From contig NZ_CP080647.1 of the NCBI RefSeq assembly GCF_019599145.1, positions 7,626,001-7,690,000 on the forward strand: DNA of 64,000 nt, written 5' to 3'. Shown piece after piece: positions 45,129 through 53,029 of the stretch. Under the pieces are notes generated by a model, which worked only from the letters and a program-made list of their open reading frames with translations, did no database searches and had not been told where the DNA came from. Numbering within the stretch: position 1 is the first letter of the stretch; every line of letters begins with the position of its first letter. Both the position numbers and the translations under genes were made by a program. The stretch comes from Streptomyces akebiae. GTDB lineage: Bacteria; Actinomycetota; Actinomycetes; Streptomycetales; Streptomycetaceae.

Positions 45129-45172
45129 ACGGTCCTGTCCCCGCCGGGCGAACCCGGTGGGGACAGGACCGT
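45129..45172 (-). terminator. Long hairpin terminator of the MoxR-DUF58-transglutaminase operon
   Basis: ACGGTCCTGTCCCCGCCGGG (45129-45148) pairs with 45153-45172 over 20 positions with one G-T mismatch, with a CGAA loop, 12 bp past the stop at 45185 on the minus strand. Confidence 0.9.
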
Positions 45173-45184
45173 GACGCGTCGGCG

Positions 45185-47722
45185 CTAGCCGTTCCGGCTC
45201 GGTGTGGGGCGCCGCCAGGGCAGGCGCGGCGCGGGGAGGCGGGACAACAGCTCGTCCCTGGTGTCCGCCCAGCGCGCGGCAAGGGCCCACGCCACCCGGA
45301 CGGTCGAACGCGGCAGCAGCAGTGCCCGCAGTCGGGTGCGGCGGCCGGCGTGGGCCTTGAGGCCGATCTCGACCTGGTGCGCGTCCCGGGCGAGACCCGC
45401 GGGGATCTGAGGACGCGGAGCGAAGAGAACCTGCTCCACCGCCGCCGCCACCCGGTGCACCGCGTCGGCGGCTGTCGGTTCCAGCTCCCCGAGCCGCACG
45501 ATCCGCGCGGCGGCCTTGCGGGGTGTCTGCGACTCGTCCGGCGCGATCCCGTAGTCCCACGCCGTGTCGGCCACCTCCTGCCAGGCGGCCAGCGCATGAG
45601 CCGCCGCGGCCTCCGTACGGCCGTACGACGTGGCCCTGCCCGGCTCTTCCGGGGAGCCCGGGGCCCCGGCGCCTTCATGGGTCACCTCCCGCGCGACGGC
45701 GGGCTCCTGGGCCTGGGTCCCCTTCGGCACCCCGCCCTGGTGCGAGCCCAGCCGCACGGACCGGACCCGTAGCCGCCACAGCATCGGCAGCAACGGGATC
45801 GCCAGCGCCAGAAGCGCTCCCGGGAGGATCAACAGGGTCCAGGGCGAGAAGAACACCAGGCCCCAGAACGAGCGCTCCCCGTCGTCCGAACCCGGCAGGG
45901 CCGCCGCGGACTCGCTCCCGCAGGCCCCCAGCTTCGCCTCCTGCGGCGTGCAGCTCTCGCTCGCCGACGGCTCGGCCGACGGCGCCGTGGACGCCGACGT
46001 GGAGGGACGGGGCACCTCGGGAAGACCGCCGGTACCGGTGTCCTCCGGGACCGTGTACTCGGGAGTCGAGCCCCGGTTGGGGGTCGGCTCGAAGCGGGTC
46101 CAGCCCACGCCCTCGAAGTACAGCTCCGGCCAGGCGTGCGCGTCGCGCAGGCCCACCGACATCGTGCCGTTCGTCTGCGGGGTGCCGGGGGTGAAGCCCA
46201 CCGCCACCCGCGCCGGTATGCCCAGGGTGCGGGCCATGGACGCCATCGCGAAGGAGAAGTGGACGCAGAAGCCCTCCTTGTCCTGCAGGAACCGGGCTAT
46301 CGCCCGAGCGCCCGTGCCCGACCGCACCTCCGTGTCGTACGTGAACTCGCCGCTGAACGCGAACCAGTCCTGGAGCTTCACCGCCCGCTCGTAGTTGTTC
46401 TTCGCGCCCTCGGTGACCTCCAGCGCGGTCTGTGCCACCACCGGCGGCAGCGAGGCCGGCACCTTGGTGTACTCCCGCCGCAGGGACGGCGGCGGCTCCG
46501 GCGCCGAGGCCAACTGCTCCGCGGTGGGCTCCACGATCAGGCTCTCGACCTTGTACTGGGCGCCCTTGGTGTCCTGGCCGTGGTCACCGACGAGAGTGCG
46601 CCCCACGGGCTCGTACCGCCAGTCGCCGTCGATGTCCACGCCGGTGACCGGGTACGGCATCGGCAGCCAGTTCTGCTCGTAGTCCTCCGACGCGACGATC
46701 CGGGTCTCGATCGACGACCGCTTGACATCGGAGGCGAGCCCGGTGGGGGTGCCGAAGTCGTCCGGGACACCCGTGATGGAGCGCTCGGTCGGGGTCCAGG
46801 AGGTGCCGTTGAAGTCGTCCAGGGAGACGATCCGCAGATACATCTCCTGCACGTCGTCGGTGTTCGTGCGGTAGGACAGGACCTGGCGGTCCTCGTCCAC
46901 GTTCAGGCTGCCGCGCAGCTGCACCACCGGGTTCACCGCGGCGATCGTGCCGCCACCCCCGGAACCCCCGCCGATGCCGGCGCCCGTGCCGTCGAGCAGC
47001 CCGCCGTCGAGGGAGGGCAGGCCGAGCGGCACCACCAGGGCGATGCCCAGCGCGACCGCGCCGATACGCCGCCCGGTGCGCACGGGTGCCACGGCGCCGT
47101 TCGCGGACTCCGCCCGCGGACCCTGGGGCGCGCCGGCGAAGACCCGGCCCCACTGCGAGAGCCGGTCGCGGCTCTCGGTCAGGAGCAGCAGCAGATAGCC
47201 GGCCGAGGCCAGCACGAACCACAGCCAGGCGGCGCCGTCGGAGAGTCCCGCGGCGACCGAGTACAGCGCGAGCAGCGGCAGACCGGCCGGGGCGGCGCTG
47301 CGGAACGTCACCGCGAGCGCGTCCACCAGCAGGCCTATCACCAGCACGCCGCCGATGATCATCAGCCGGATTCCGTCGGTCAACGGTGCCGGGATGGCGT
47401 ACCGTCCGACGTCCTCGGCGCCGGTCTGCAACAGCCTCGCGAAGTACTGGAACGCCTCCGGGCCCGGGACGATCCCGGCCACCGCCCGCTCCCGGGCGAA
47501 GACCAGCGTCAGCATCATCAGGGTGACCAGCGCCTGGGCGGCCACGGTCAGCGGCCTGGCCAGCGGGACGCGCCGGGTGAGCGCTCCCACGCCGGCCTGT
47601 ACGCCCAGCATGAGCGCCGCCTGGAAGATCCACGTCGCCGGGTCGACCAGCGGCAGCAGTGCACACGCGGCCATGATCGTGGCGGCCCAGGCGCACAGCG
47701 CCAGTCTCGCCCGCCCGCTCAT
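45185..47722 (-). CDS. DUF3488/transglutaminase-like membrane protein
   Basis: An 845-residue membrane protein. About six to seven spans lie in residues 1-270 (DUF3488/TgpA N-terminal type). An extracytoplasmic region with a transglutaminase core follows, with the Cys-His-Asp pattern in DKEGFCVHFSFAMASMARTL, GIPARVAVGFTPG and RDAHAWPELYFEGVGWTRFEPTP. A Ser/Thr/Pro linker, one late span near 680 (TLLILPGALLALAIPLLPML) and a cytoplasmic DUF4129-type region complete it. The start overlaps the DUF58 stop (ATGA). Papain-like transglutaminases of this type are envelope enzymes whose substrates are unknown. Confidence 0.9.
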   Translation of the reverse strand: MSGRARLALCAWAATIMAACALLPLVDPATWIFQAALMLGVQAGVGALTRRVPLARPLTVAAQALVTLMMLTLVFARERAVAGIVPGPEAFQYFARLLQTGAEDVGRYAIPAPLTDGIRLMIIGGVLVIGLLVDALAVTFRSAAPAGLPLLALYSVAAGLSDGAAWLWFVLASAGYLLLLLTESRDRLSQWGRVFAGAPQGPRAESANGAVAPVRTGRRIGAVALGIALVVPLGLPSLDGGLLDGTGAGIGGGSGGGGTIAAVNPVVQLRGSLNVDEDRQVLSYRTNTDDVQEMYLRIVSLDDFNGTSWTPTERSITGVPDDFGTPTGLASDVKRSSIETRIVASEDYEQNWLPMPYPVTGVDIDGDWRYEPVGRTLVGDHGQDTKGAQYKVESLIVEPTAEQLASAPEPPPSLRREYTKVPASLPPVVAQTALEVTEGAKNNYERAVKLQDWFAFSGEFTYDTEVRSGTGARAIARFLQDKEGFCVHFSFAMASMARTLGIPARVAVGFTPGTPQTNGTMSVGLRDAHAWPELYFEGVGWTRFEPTPNRGSTPEYTVPEDTGTGGLPEVPRPSTSASTAPSAEPSASESCTPQEAKLGACGSESAAALPGSDDGERSFWGLVFFSPWTLLILPGALLALAIPLLPMLWRLRVRSVRLGSHQGGVPKGTQAQEPAVAREVTHEGAGAPGSPEEPGRATSYGRTEAAAAHALAAWQEVADTAWDYGIAPDESQTPRKAAARIVRLGELEPTAADAVHRVAAAVEQVLFAPRPQIPAGLARDAHQVEIGLKAHAGRRTRLRALLLPRSTVRVAWALAARWADTRDELLSRLPAPRLPWRRPTPSRNG

Positions 47723-49077
47723 GACCGTCCCTCCGTACCGCTCCCGGACATCACTCCGGTGCGCTGCCTGTCCGCCTGTCGCCACAGGTCCGTCAGCGAG
47801 GCGCCGCGCGGCACGGTCAGCGCCGTCCAGCCCGCCTCGTGCAGCAGCCGCAGCGACTCCTCGCTCGCGCTCCCGGCACCGGGCACCTCACCCGGTTCGG
47901 TCGTCCACGCCTCGCTGTCCAGCAGGAAGGCGACCGCCCCACCGCCGCGCTGGCGCATCTTGCCGATCACCGTCGCCTGCTCCTCGTCGAGGTCGCCGAG
48001 GAAGGCGACCAGCAGCCCCTCGTTGCCACCGCGCAGCACGTCGTACGCGGGTGACAGGCTCGTGCCGTCGGAGTGGTCGATCACCGCGAGGGTGTCCATC
48101 ATCAGACCGGCCGCGTCGGCGGACTCCTGGCTGGCGCCCGCGAACCCGTCGGCGCCGTCGCCGGGCACCGAGTTGCCGGTGTCCGTCAACAGCTTCACCG
48201 AGAAGCCCCGTTCGAGCATGTGAACCAGCATGGAGGCGGCGCCGGAGACGGCCCACTCGAAGGCGGAGTCGGGGCCCGCGCCGAGGAACGCCTCGGCCCG
48301 GGTGTCCAGCAGCACCGTGCAGCGGGCACGCTGCGGCTGTTCCTCGCGGCGCACCATCAGCTCGCCGTAGCGTGCGGTCGAACGCCAGTGCACCCGGCGC
48401 AGATCGTCGCCGTGCCGGTAGCCGCGCGGGATCACGTCGTCCTCGCCGGCCAGCGCCAGCGACCGCTGCCGCCCGTCGCCGTATCCCTTGGCCTCGCCGT
48501 TCAGCCGCACCGGCGGCAGCGCCTCCACGCGCGGGACGACGGTCAGCGTGTCGTACGTCGAGAAGGACCGGGTCAGCTCGCACATGCCGAACGGGTCGGT
48601 CAGACGCAGCTGGAGCGGGCCCAGCGGGTAGCGGCCGCGCAGATCGGAGCGGACGCGGTACGACACCTCGCGGCGGCCGCCCGCCTCCACCCGGTCCAGC
48701 ACGAAACGGGGCCGCGGACCGAGCACGTACGGCACCCGGTCCTGGAGCATCAGCAGCCCGGTGGGCAGCCGCGAGACGTTGTCCATCCGCAGATGGACCC
48801 GGGCCTCGCTCCCGGCGGGCACGCGCGCGGGGGAGAGGCGGCGGCTGCCCGCGACCCGGTAGCGGGTGCGGTACAGCACGGTCGCGCAGACCAGCGGCAG
48901 CACGGCGAGCAGCAGGCCGACCCGGAGCAGATCGCTCTGTCCGAGGACGTACGCGCAGACGGCGGCCGCCACGCCGGCGGCCAGGAAGGAGCGCCCGCGC
49001 GTGGTGAGGCCGGCGAGGGCCGTGCGCAGGCCGCCCTTGTCCTGTTCCGGGGCGGGCGCCGGCCCCGCGGTGGTCAT
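47719..49077 (-). CDS. DUF58 domain membrane protein
   Basis: A 452-residue protein. Two spans lie in the first 65 residues (SFLAAGVAAAVCAYVLG; VGLLLAVLPLVCATVLY), then a beta-rich region (about 75-190) and the DUF58 core DLRRVHWRSTARYGELMVRR with GDDLR upstream. A von Willebrand A-like second half follows with partial metal-site features (VLLDTRAEAFLG). It sits between MoxR and the transglutaminase with 4-bp overlaps on both sides. DUF58/vWA proteins are usual partners of MoxR AAA ATPases. Confidence 0.9.
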   Translation of the reverse strand: MTTAGPAPAPEQDKGGLRTALAGLTTRGRSFLAAGVAAAVCAYVLGQSDLLRVGLLLAVLPLVCATVLYRTRYRVAGSRRLSPARVPAGSEARVHLRMDNVSRLPTGLLMLQDRVPYVLGPRPRFVLDRVEAGGRREVSYRVRSDLRGRYPLGPLQLRLTDPFGMCELTRSFSTYDTLTVVPRVEALPPVRLNGEAKGYGDGRQRSLALAGEDDVIPRGYRHGDDLRRVHWRSTARYGELMVRREEQPQRARCTVLLDTRAEAFLGAGPDSAFEWAVSGAASMLVHMLERGFSVKLLTDTGNSVPGDGADGFAGASQESADAAGLMMDTLAVIDHSDGTSLSPAYDVLRGGNEGLLVAFLGDLDEEQATVIGKMRQRGGGAVAFLLDSEAWTTEPGEVPGAGSASEESLRLLHEAGWTALTVPRGASLTDLWRQADRQRTGVMSGSGTEGRS

Positions 49078-50114
49078 CCAAGCCTCCGCGGCGGCTGCTG
49101 CGGGTACGCGGGCGCGGTGTGGACCGAGCCGTACCCGCTCTGCGCCTGGGGGGCCTGCGGCACGGGTGTGCGCTGGAGGATCTCCTGGACCACCTGCTCC
49201 GGCGTACGGCGATTGAGCTGGGCCTGGGCGGTGGGCAGCAGCCGGTGGGCGAGGATGGACACGGCCAGCGACTGGATGTCGTCCGGCAGCGCGTACTCCC
49301 GGCCGCTCAGGGCGGCGGTCGCCCTCGCCGCACGCAGCAGATGCAGCGTGGCGCGCGGCGAGGCACCGAGTCTGAGGTCCGGATGGGTGCGGGTGGCGCC
49401 GACCAGGTCCACCGCGTACCGCCGAACCGATTCCGCGACGTGCACGCCCCGGACGGCCTCGATCAGCTTGACGATCTCGTGCGCGTGCGCCACCGGCTGC
49501 ATGTCCTCCAGCGGCGAGACCCCGCCGTGGACGTCGAGCATCTGCAGCTCGGCCTCCGGGCTCGGGTAGCCGACGGAGACACGGGCCATGAAGCGGTCGC
49601 GCTGGGCCTCCGGCAGCGGGTAGGTGCCCTCCATCTCCACCGGGTTCTGCGTGGCCACCACCATGAAGGGGCTCGGCAGCTCGTAGGTGGTGCCGTCGAT
49701 CGTGACCTGGCGCTCCTCCAGGGACTCCAGGAGCGCGGACTGCGTCTTCGGCGAGGCGCGGTTGATCTCGTCGCCGATCACGATCTGCGAGAAGATCGCG
49801 CCCGGTTTGAACTCGAACTCCTTGCGCTGCTGATCCCAGATGGACACACCTGTGATGTCCGACGGCAGCAGGTCCGGCGTGAACTGGATACGCCGCACCG
49901 AGCAGTCGATGGACCGCGCCAGTGCCTTGGCCAGCATGGTCTTGCCGACGCCGGGTACGTCTTCGATCAGAAGATGTCCCTCGGCGAGCAGCACTGTCAG
50001 CGAAAGCCGTACGACCTCAGGCTTGCCTTCGATCACTCCTTCGACCGAACTGCGGACTCGCTCCACAGTGCTGGTCAGATCAGTGAGGCTCGCTCGATCG
50101 TCATAGGTCGTCAC
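49074..50114 (-). CDS. MoxR-family AAA+ ATPase
   Basis: A 346-residue AAA+ chaperone-like ATPase. Walker A is EDVPGVGKTMLAKALARS, Walker B IVIGDEINRASPKTQSALLE, sensor 1 MVVATQNPVEMEGTYPLPEA and the Arg finger region QRDRFMARVSVGYP; a lid domain and a Gln/Pro-rich tail follow. GTG 50114 is preferred, with GGAGGGCC just upstream. It is first in the MoxR-DUF58-transglutaminase operon and is thought to remodel vWA/DUF58 clients. The client here is inferred from the operon. Confidence 0.92.
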   Translation of the reverse strand: MTTYDDRASLTDLTSTVERVRSSVEGVIEGKPEVVRLSLTVLLAEGHLLIEDVPGVGKTMLAKALARSIDCSVRRIQFTPDLLPSDITGVSIWDQQRKEFEFKPGAIFSQIVIGDEINRASPKTQSALLESLEERQVTIDGTTYELPSPFMVVATQNPVEMEGTYPLPEAQRDRFMARVSVGYPSPEAELQMLDVHGGVSPLEDMQPVAHAHEIVKLIEAVRGVHVAESVRRYAVDLVGATRTHPDLRLGASPRATLHLLRAARATAALSGREYALPDDIQSLAVSILAHRLLPTAQAQLNRRTPEQVVQEILQRTPVPQAPQAQSGYGSVHTAPAYPQQPPRRLG

Positions 50115-50344
50115 CCGGCCCTCCTCGGCCCGTTCTTTCTCCGGGCCGTCGCTCTGCGATGCGGACCGGCCCACCCCGAAACACGGACACCACGCGTGAA
50201 CTGCTCAGCGTGACGCCACATTGGCATTCTTGCTGCCGTTACCAATCCGTGTCACTCGCCTGTGGACAACTGTCCGCGATATGTCAGTTTTGCGATGTTT
50301 TACGGGGTGAGATGCCAGCAGATTGACAGGAAACCGGGGCTGCG

Positions 50345-50379
50345 CGGAACCGCCCTCGGGCAGTAGAAGGGCGGTTCCG
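50345..50379 (-). terminator. Terminator after the carbonic anhydrase gene
   Basis: CGGAACCGCCCT (50345-50356) pairs exactly with 50368-50379 (12-bp stem, 11-nt loop), 21 bp past the stop on the minus strand. Confidence 0.85.
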
Positions 50380-50399
50380 GTCGCGCGGTTCGACCGTGC

Positions 50400-50945
50400 T
50401 CAGGCCGCGTCGATCTCCCGGAGCAGGCCGGTCTTCACATCGAAGACGAAGCCGCGTACGTCGTCGGAGTGCAGCAGGAACGGGTTGGTGCGGATCCGCT
50501 GCATGGACTGCCGTACGTCCTGGTCCACGTCCCGGAAGGACTCCACCGCCCAGGCCGGACGCTGGCCGACCTCGGCCTCCAGCTCGGTGCGGAAGTCCTC
50601 GGTGAGGGACTCGAGGCCGCAGCCGGTGTGGTGGATGAGGACGATGCTGCGGGTGCCGAGCTTGCGCTGGCTGATGGTGAGGGAGCGGATCACGTCGTCG
50701 GTGACCACGCCGCCCGCGTTGCGGATGGTGTGACAGTCGCCCAGCTCGAGGCCGAGCGCGTCGTGCAGGTCGAGGCGGGCGTCCATGCAGGCCACGACCG
50801 CGACACGCAGGACGGGACGGGCGTCCATCCCGGGGTCGGAGAACGCGGCGGCATAGCGCTGGTTCGCCTCGACGAGGCGGTCGGTGACGGTGCCGTCGGA
50901 TATGGCGCCTTCGGGGCCGGTGGGAACTGCTGCGGAGGTCGTCAT
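50400..50945 (-). CDS. Beta-class carbonic anhydrase
   Basis: A 181-residue zinc enzyme interconverting CO2 and bicarbonate. The zinc ligands are Cys53 and Asp55 (ACMDARLD), His106 and Cys109 (HHTGCG), with the conserved CHTIRNAGG segment between. ATG 50945 is taken from family length; upstream in-frame starts (up to 51050) are possible and the ribosome site is weak. It diverges from rsmH, sharing about 325 bp that include the dcw promoter. Confidence 0.9.
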   Translation of the reverse strand: MTTSAAVPTGPEGAISDGTVTDRLVEANQRYAAAFSDPGMDARPVLRVAVVACMDARLDLHDALGLELGDCHTIRNAGGVVTDDVIRSLTISQRKLGTRSIVLIHHTGCGLESLTEDFRTELEAEVGQRPAWAVESFRDVDQDVRQSMQRIRTNPFLLHSDDVRGFVFDVKTGLLREIDAA

Positions 50946-51120
50946 AGCGAAGACGGTACTGGTCACGACCGCTGAGGGCGCTCTGTGAGAGAGGACAAAG
51001 AACGTCATTGAGCCTTGTTGTGAGGTAACCCACAGGAGTGGCTGGATCACGGCCGTACGAGTGATTTCTCCGGATTCACGGCTTCGCCCGGGGGAGCGCC
51101 GCGACGCGCAGGCCGGTTGA

Positions 51121-51148
51121 TTGACCGCGAAGGGCCGTGGACTAAAGT
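51121..51148 (+). promoter_or_regulatory. Vegetative-type promoter of the dcw cluster
   Basis: TTGACC (51121-51126) and TAAAGT (51143-51148) with a 16-nt spacer match the HrdB-type -35/-10 pattern. The start point would be near 51155, giving a leader of about 117 nt before rsmH. Confidence 0.6.
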
Positions 51149-51155
51149 GACGCCG

Positions 51156-51221
51156 AGCGGGAGGCGAGGCCCCCCGCTGGACCGAAACCCCAAGGAGAAC
51201 CGGCGACAGCCCGGCGTCTCC
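51156..51221 (+). promoter_or_regulatory. Structured 5' leader of rsmH
   Basis: Hairpin 1 pairs AGCGGG (51156-51161) with 51173-51178. Hairpin 2 pairs GGAGA (51194-51198) with 51217-51221, plus an inner CCGG/CCGG stem. An mraW RNA motif has been predicted in front of actinobacterial mraW genes; whether this is that motif was not tested. Hairpin 2 also hides an AAGGAG sequence. Confidence 0.4.
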
Positions 51222-51271
51222 CCGCGTGCGCGGCGCGTACGTGCGGCTCGCGCCGGACCTGAGAGGGCCCC

Positions 51272-52228
51272 TTGAGCAACAGCCGCCACGTCCCCGTCAT
51301 GCTCCAGCGTTGTCTGGACATGCTGGCCCCGGCCCTCACGGCGCCCGGCGCGGTGGTGGTCGACTGCACACTCGGCCTCGGCGGCCACAGCGAAGCGCTC
51401 CTCACCCGGTTCCCCGAGGCACGGCTCGTCGCCCTCGACCGGGACAAGGAGGCCCTGCGTCTCTCCGGCGAACGCCTCGCCCCCTTCGGTGAGCGCGCCA
51501 CCCTCGTGCACGCCGTCTACGACGAACTCCCCGACGTGCTCGACCGCCTGGGCCTGCCACGCGTTCAGGGCATCCTGTTCGACCTGGGCGTCTCCTCCAT
51601 GCAACTCGACGAGGCGGACCGGGGCTTCGCGTACGCCCAGGACGCCCCCCTCGACATGCGGATGGACCAGACGACGGGCATCAGCGCCGCCGAGGTCCTC
51701 AACACGTACCCTCCGGGCGAACTCGTCCGGATCCTCCGGGCCTACGGCGAGGAGAAGCAGGCCAAGCGGATCGTCTCCGCGATCGTGCGCGAGCGCGACA
51801 AGGAGCCGTTCAGCAACAGCGCCCGCCTCGTCGAACTGATCCGCGACTCCCTGCCACAGGCCGCCAAGCGCACCGGTGGCAACCCCGCCAAGCGCACCTT
51901 CCAGGCCCTGCGCATCGAGGTCAACGGCGAACTCGCCGTCCTGGAGCGGGCGATCCCCTCCGCCGTGAAGGCCCTCGCGGTCGGCGGCCGGATCGCCGTC
52001 CTGTCGTACCACTCGCTCGAGGACCGGCTGGTGAAGCAGGTGTTCGCGGCCGGAGCCGCCACCACCGCCCCGCCCGGACTGCCCGTCGTCCCCGAGCGCT
52101 ATCAGCCGAGGCTCAAGCTCCTCACCCGTGGTGCCGAACTTCCCACCGAGGAAGAGATCGCCGAGAACCGGCGCGCCGCCCCCGCACGTCTGCGCGGGGC
52201 GGAACGCGTGCGGGAGGACGTCGCATGA
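51272..52228 (+). CDS. rsmH: 16S rRNA (cytosine1402-N4)-methyltransferase
   Basis: A 318-residue SAM methyltransferase, formerly MraW. It opens [15 protein letters not shown], with motif [22 protein letters not shown] and [10 protein letters not shown]; the MraW signatures are [28 protein letters not shown] and [14 protein letters not shown]. It modifies C1402 in the ribosomal P site. The start is TTG 51272 with GAGAGGG upstream. It opens the dcw cluster; no mraZ gene precedes it. A small ORF overlaps its stop codon. Confidence 0.95.
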   Translation: MSNSRHVPVMLQRCLDMLAPALTAPGAVVVDCTLGLGGHSEALLTRFPEARLVALDRDKEALRLSGERLAPFGERATLVHAVYDELPDVLDRLGLPRVQGILFDLGVSSMQLDEADRGFAYAQDAPLDMRMDQTTGISAAEVLNTYPPGELVRILRAYGEEKQAKRIVSAIVRERDKEPFSNSARLVELIRDSLPQAAKRTGGNPAKRTFQALRIEVNGELAVLERAIPSAVKALAVGGRIAVLSYHSLEDRLVKQVFAAGAATTAPPGLPVVPERYQPRLKLLTRGAELPTEEEIAENRRAAPARLRGAERVREDVA

Positions 52229-52277
52229 GGCGCGTGATGCACATGAGCTGCATGAGGCGCATGAGGCGTACGAGGCG
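52224..52277. repeat. Six 9-nt tandem repeats at the rsmH stop
   Basis: Units of CATGAGGCG type (52224-52232, 52233-52241, 52242-52250, 52251-52259, 52260-52268, 52269-52277); units 1, 4 and 5 are identical, 2, 3 and 6 diverge. Each full unit contains ATG. Confidence 0.75.
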
Positions 52278-52311
52278 ACCGCACACGGTGCGTGAAGGGG
52301 ACGGTGAGTGA
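52225..52311 (+). CDS. Candidate small ORF (28 codons, Arg/Met-rich) between rsmH and ftsL
   Basis: ATG 52225 overlaps the rsmH stop (ATGA) and has GGGAGGA 7 nt upstream, a near-ideal ribosome site. The frame runs 28 codons to TGA 52309-52311. The first 18 residues are [18 protein letters not shown], a strongly basic peptide encoded by the 9-nt repeats. The stop overlaps an in-frame GTG (52304) of the ftsL frame, so the ORF could pass ribosomes from rsmH to ftsL. It may be only a coupling device rather than a functional peptide; no homologue is known to me. Confidence 0.4.
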   Translation: MRRVMHMSCMRRMRRTRRPHTVREGDGE

Positions 52312-52375
52312 GTCCGACAAGCGAACGCGCGGGGACGGCGAGCGAGTCCGAAGCCCGGACTCCCAGGGAGGGCGC

Positions 52376-53029
52376 GTGAGCAGGAAACCCGAACTGAGGG
52401 GCCGGGCGGCCCGTCTCGCGCGACTCCTGCCCACGCGGCCCAGGGGCGCCGCCCGCACCCCCTTCGTCCTCCTGGTCGTCCTCCTCCTGGGCGGCGGCCT
52501 CATCGGCCTTCTCGTGCTGAACTCCGCGCTGAGTGAAGGGTCGTTCAAGCTCGACGACCTCCAGGACGACGTCAAGAGCTACACCGACGAGGAACAGGCG
52601 CTCCAACGGGACGTGGACGCCTACTCGGCGCCCGACGCCCTCCAGCGCCGCGCCCGCGAGCTGGGCATGGTCCCCGGCGGCGACCCGGCCTTCCTGAACC
52701 CCGACGGCACGGTCAAGGGTGTTCCGAGCGCCGCCCAGCAGTCCGTGGCCCGGATGCCGCTCGTCCTCGCGCCCGAGATCCTCGACCCCGGTCCGCCCGT
52801 GAGCCCGACGCCCACCGGGAGCCCCACGCCCTCCGGGAGCCCTACCCCCTCCGGCTCCCCGACGCCGACGCCGACGCCGACGCCGGCGACGCCGACCGAA
52901 CCTGAGCCGCAGTCGCACGCGCGGACGCCGGAGCCCCCGGTCACCCCCACACCCACCCCCACCCCCACACCCACCCCCACGATCCCGCCCGTACAGCCCA
53001 CCCAGCTCCCGACGACCCCCGGCAGGTGA
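52376..53029 (+). CDS. ftsL: FtsL-like division protein with Pro/Thr-rich tail
   Basis: A 217-residue bitopic protein. It has a basic cytoplasmic N-terminus (VSRKPELRGRAARLARLLPT), one span at about residues 28-50 (FVLLVVLLLGGGLIGLLVLN) and a short coiled coil (about 55-95: FKLDDLQDDVKSYTDEEQAL onward), ending with RRARELGMVPG as in FtsL/DivIC. FtsL works with DivIC and FtsQ to activate FtsWI. The C-terminal 90 residues are Pro-Thr-Ser repeats. GTG 52376 has AGGGAG 5 nt upstream; GTG 52304 and 52292 are in-frame alternatives. Its stop overlaps ftsI (GTGA). Confidence 0.85.
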   Translation: MSRKPELRGRAARLARLLPTRPRGAARTPFVLLVVLLLGGGLIGLLVLNSALSEGSFKLDDLQDDVKSYTDEEQALQRDVDAYSAPDALQRRARELGMVPGGDPAFLNPDGTVKGVPSAAQQSVARMPLVLAPEILDPGPPVSPTPTGSPTPSGSPTPSGSPTPTPTPTPATPTEPEPQSHARTPEPPVTPTPTPTPTPTPTIPPVQPTQLPTTPGR

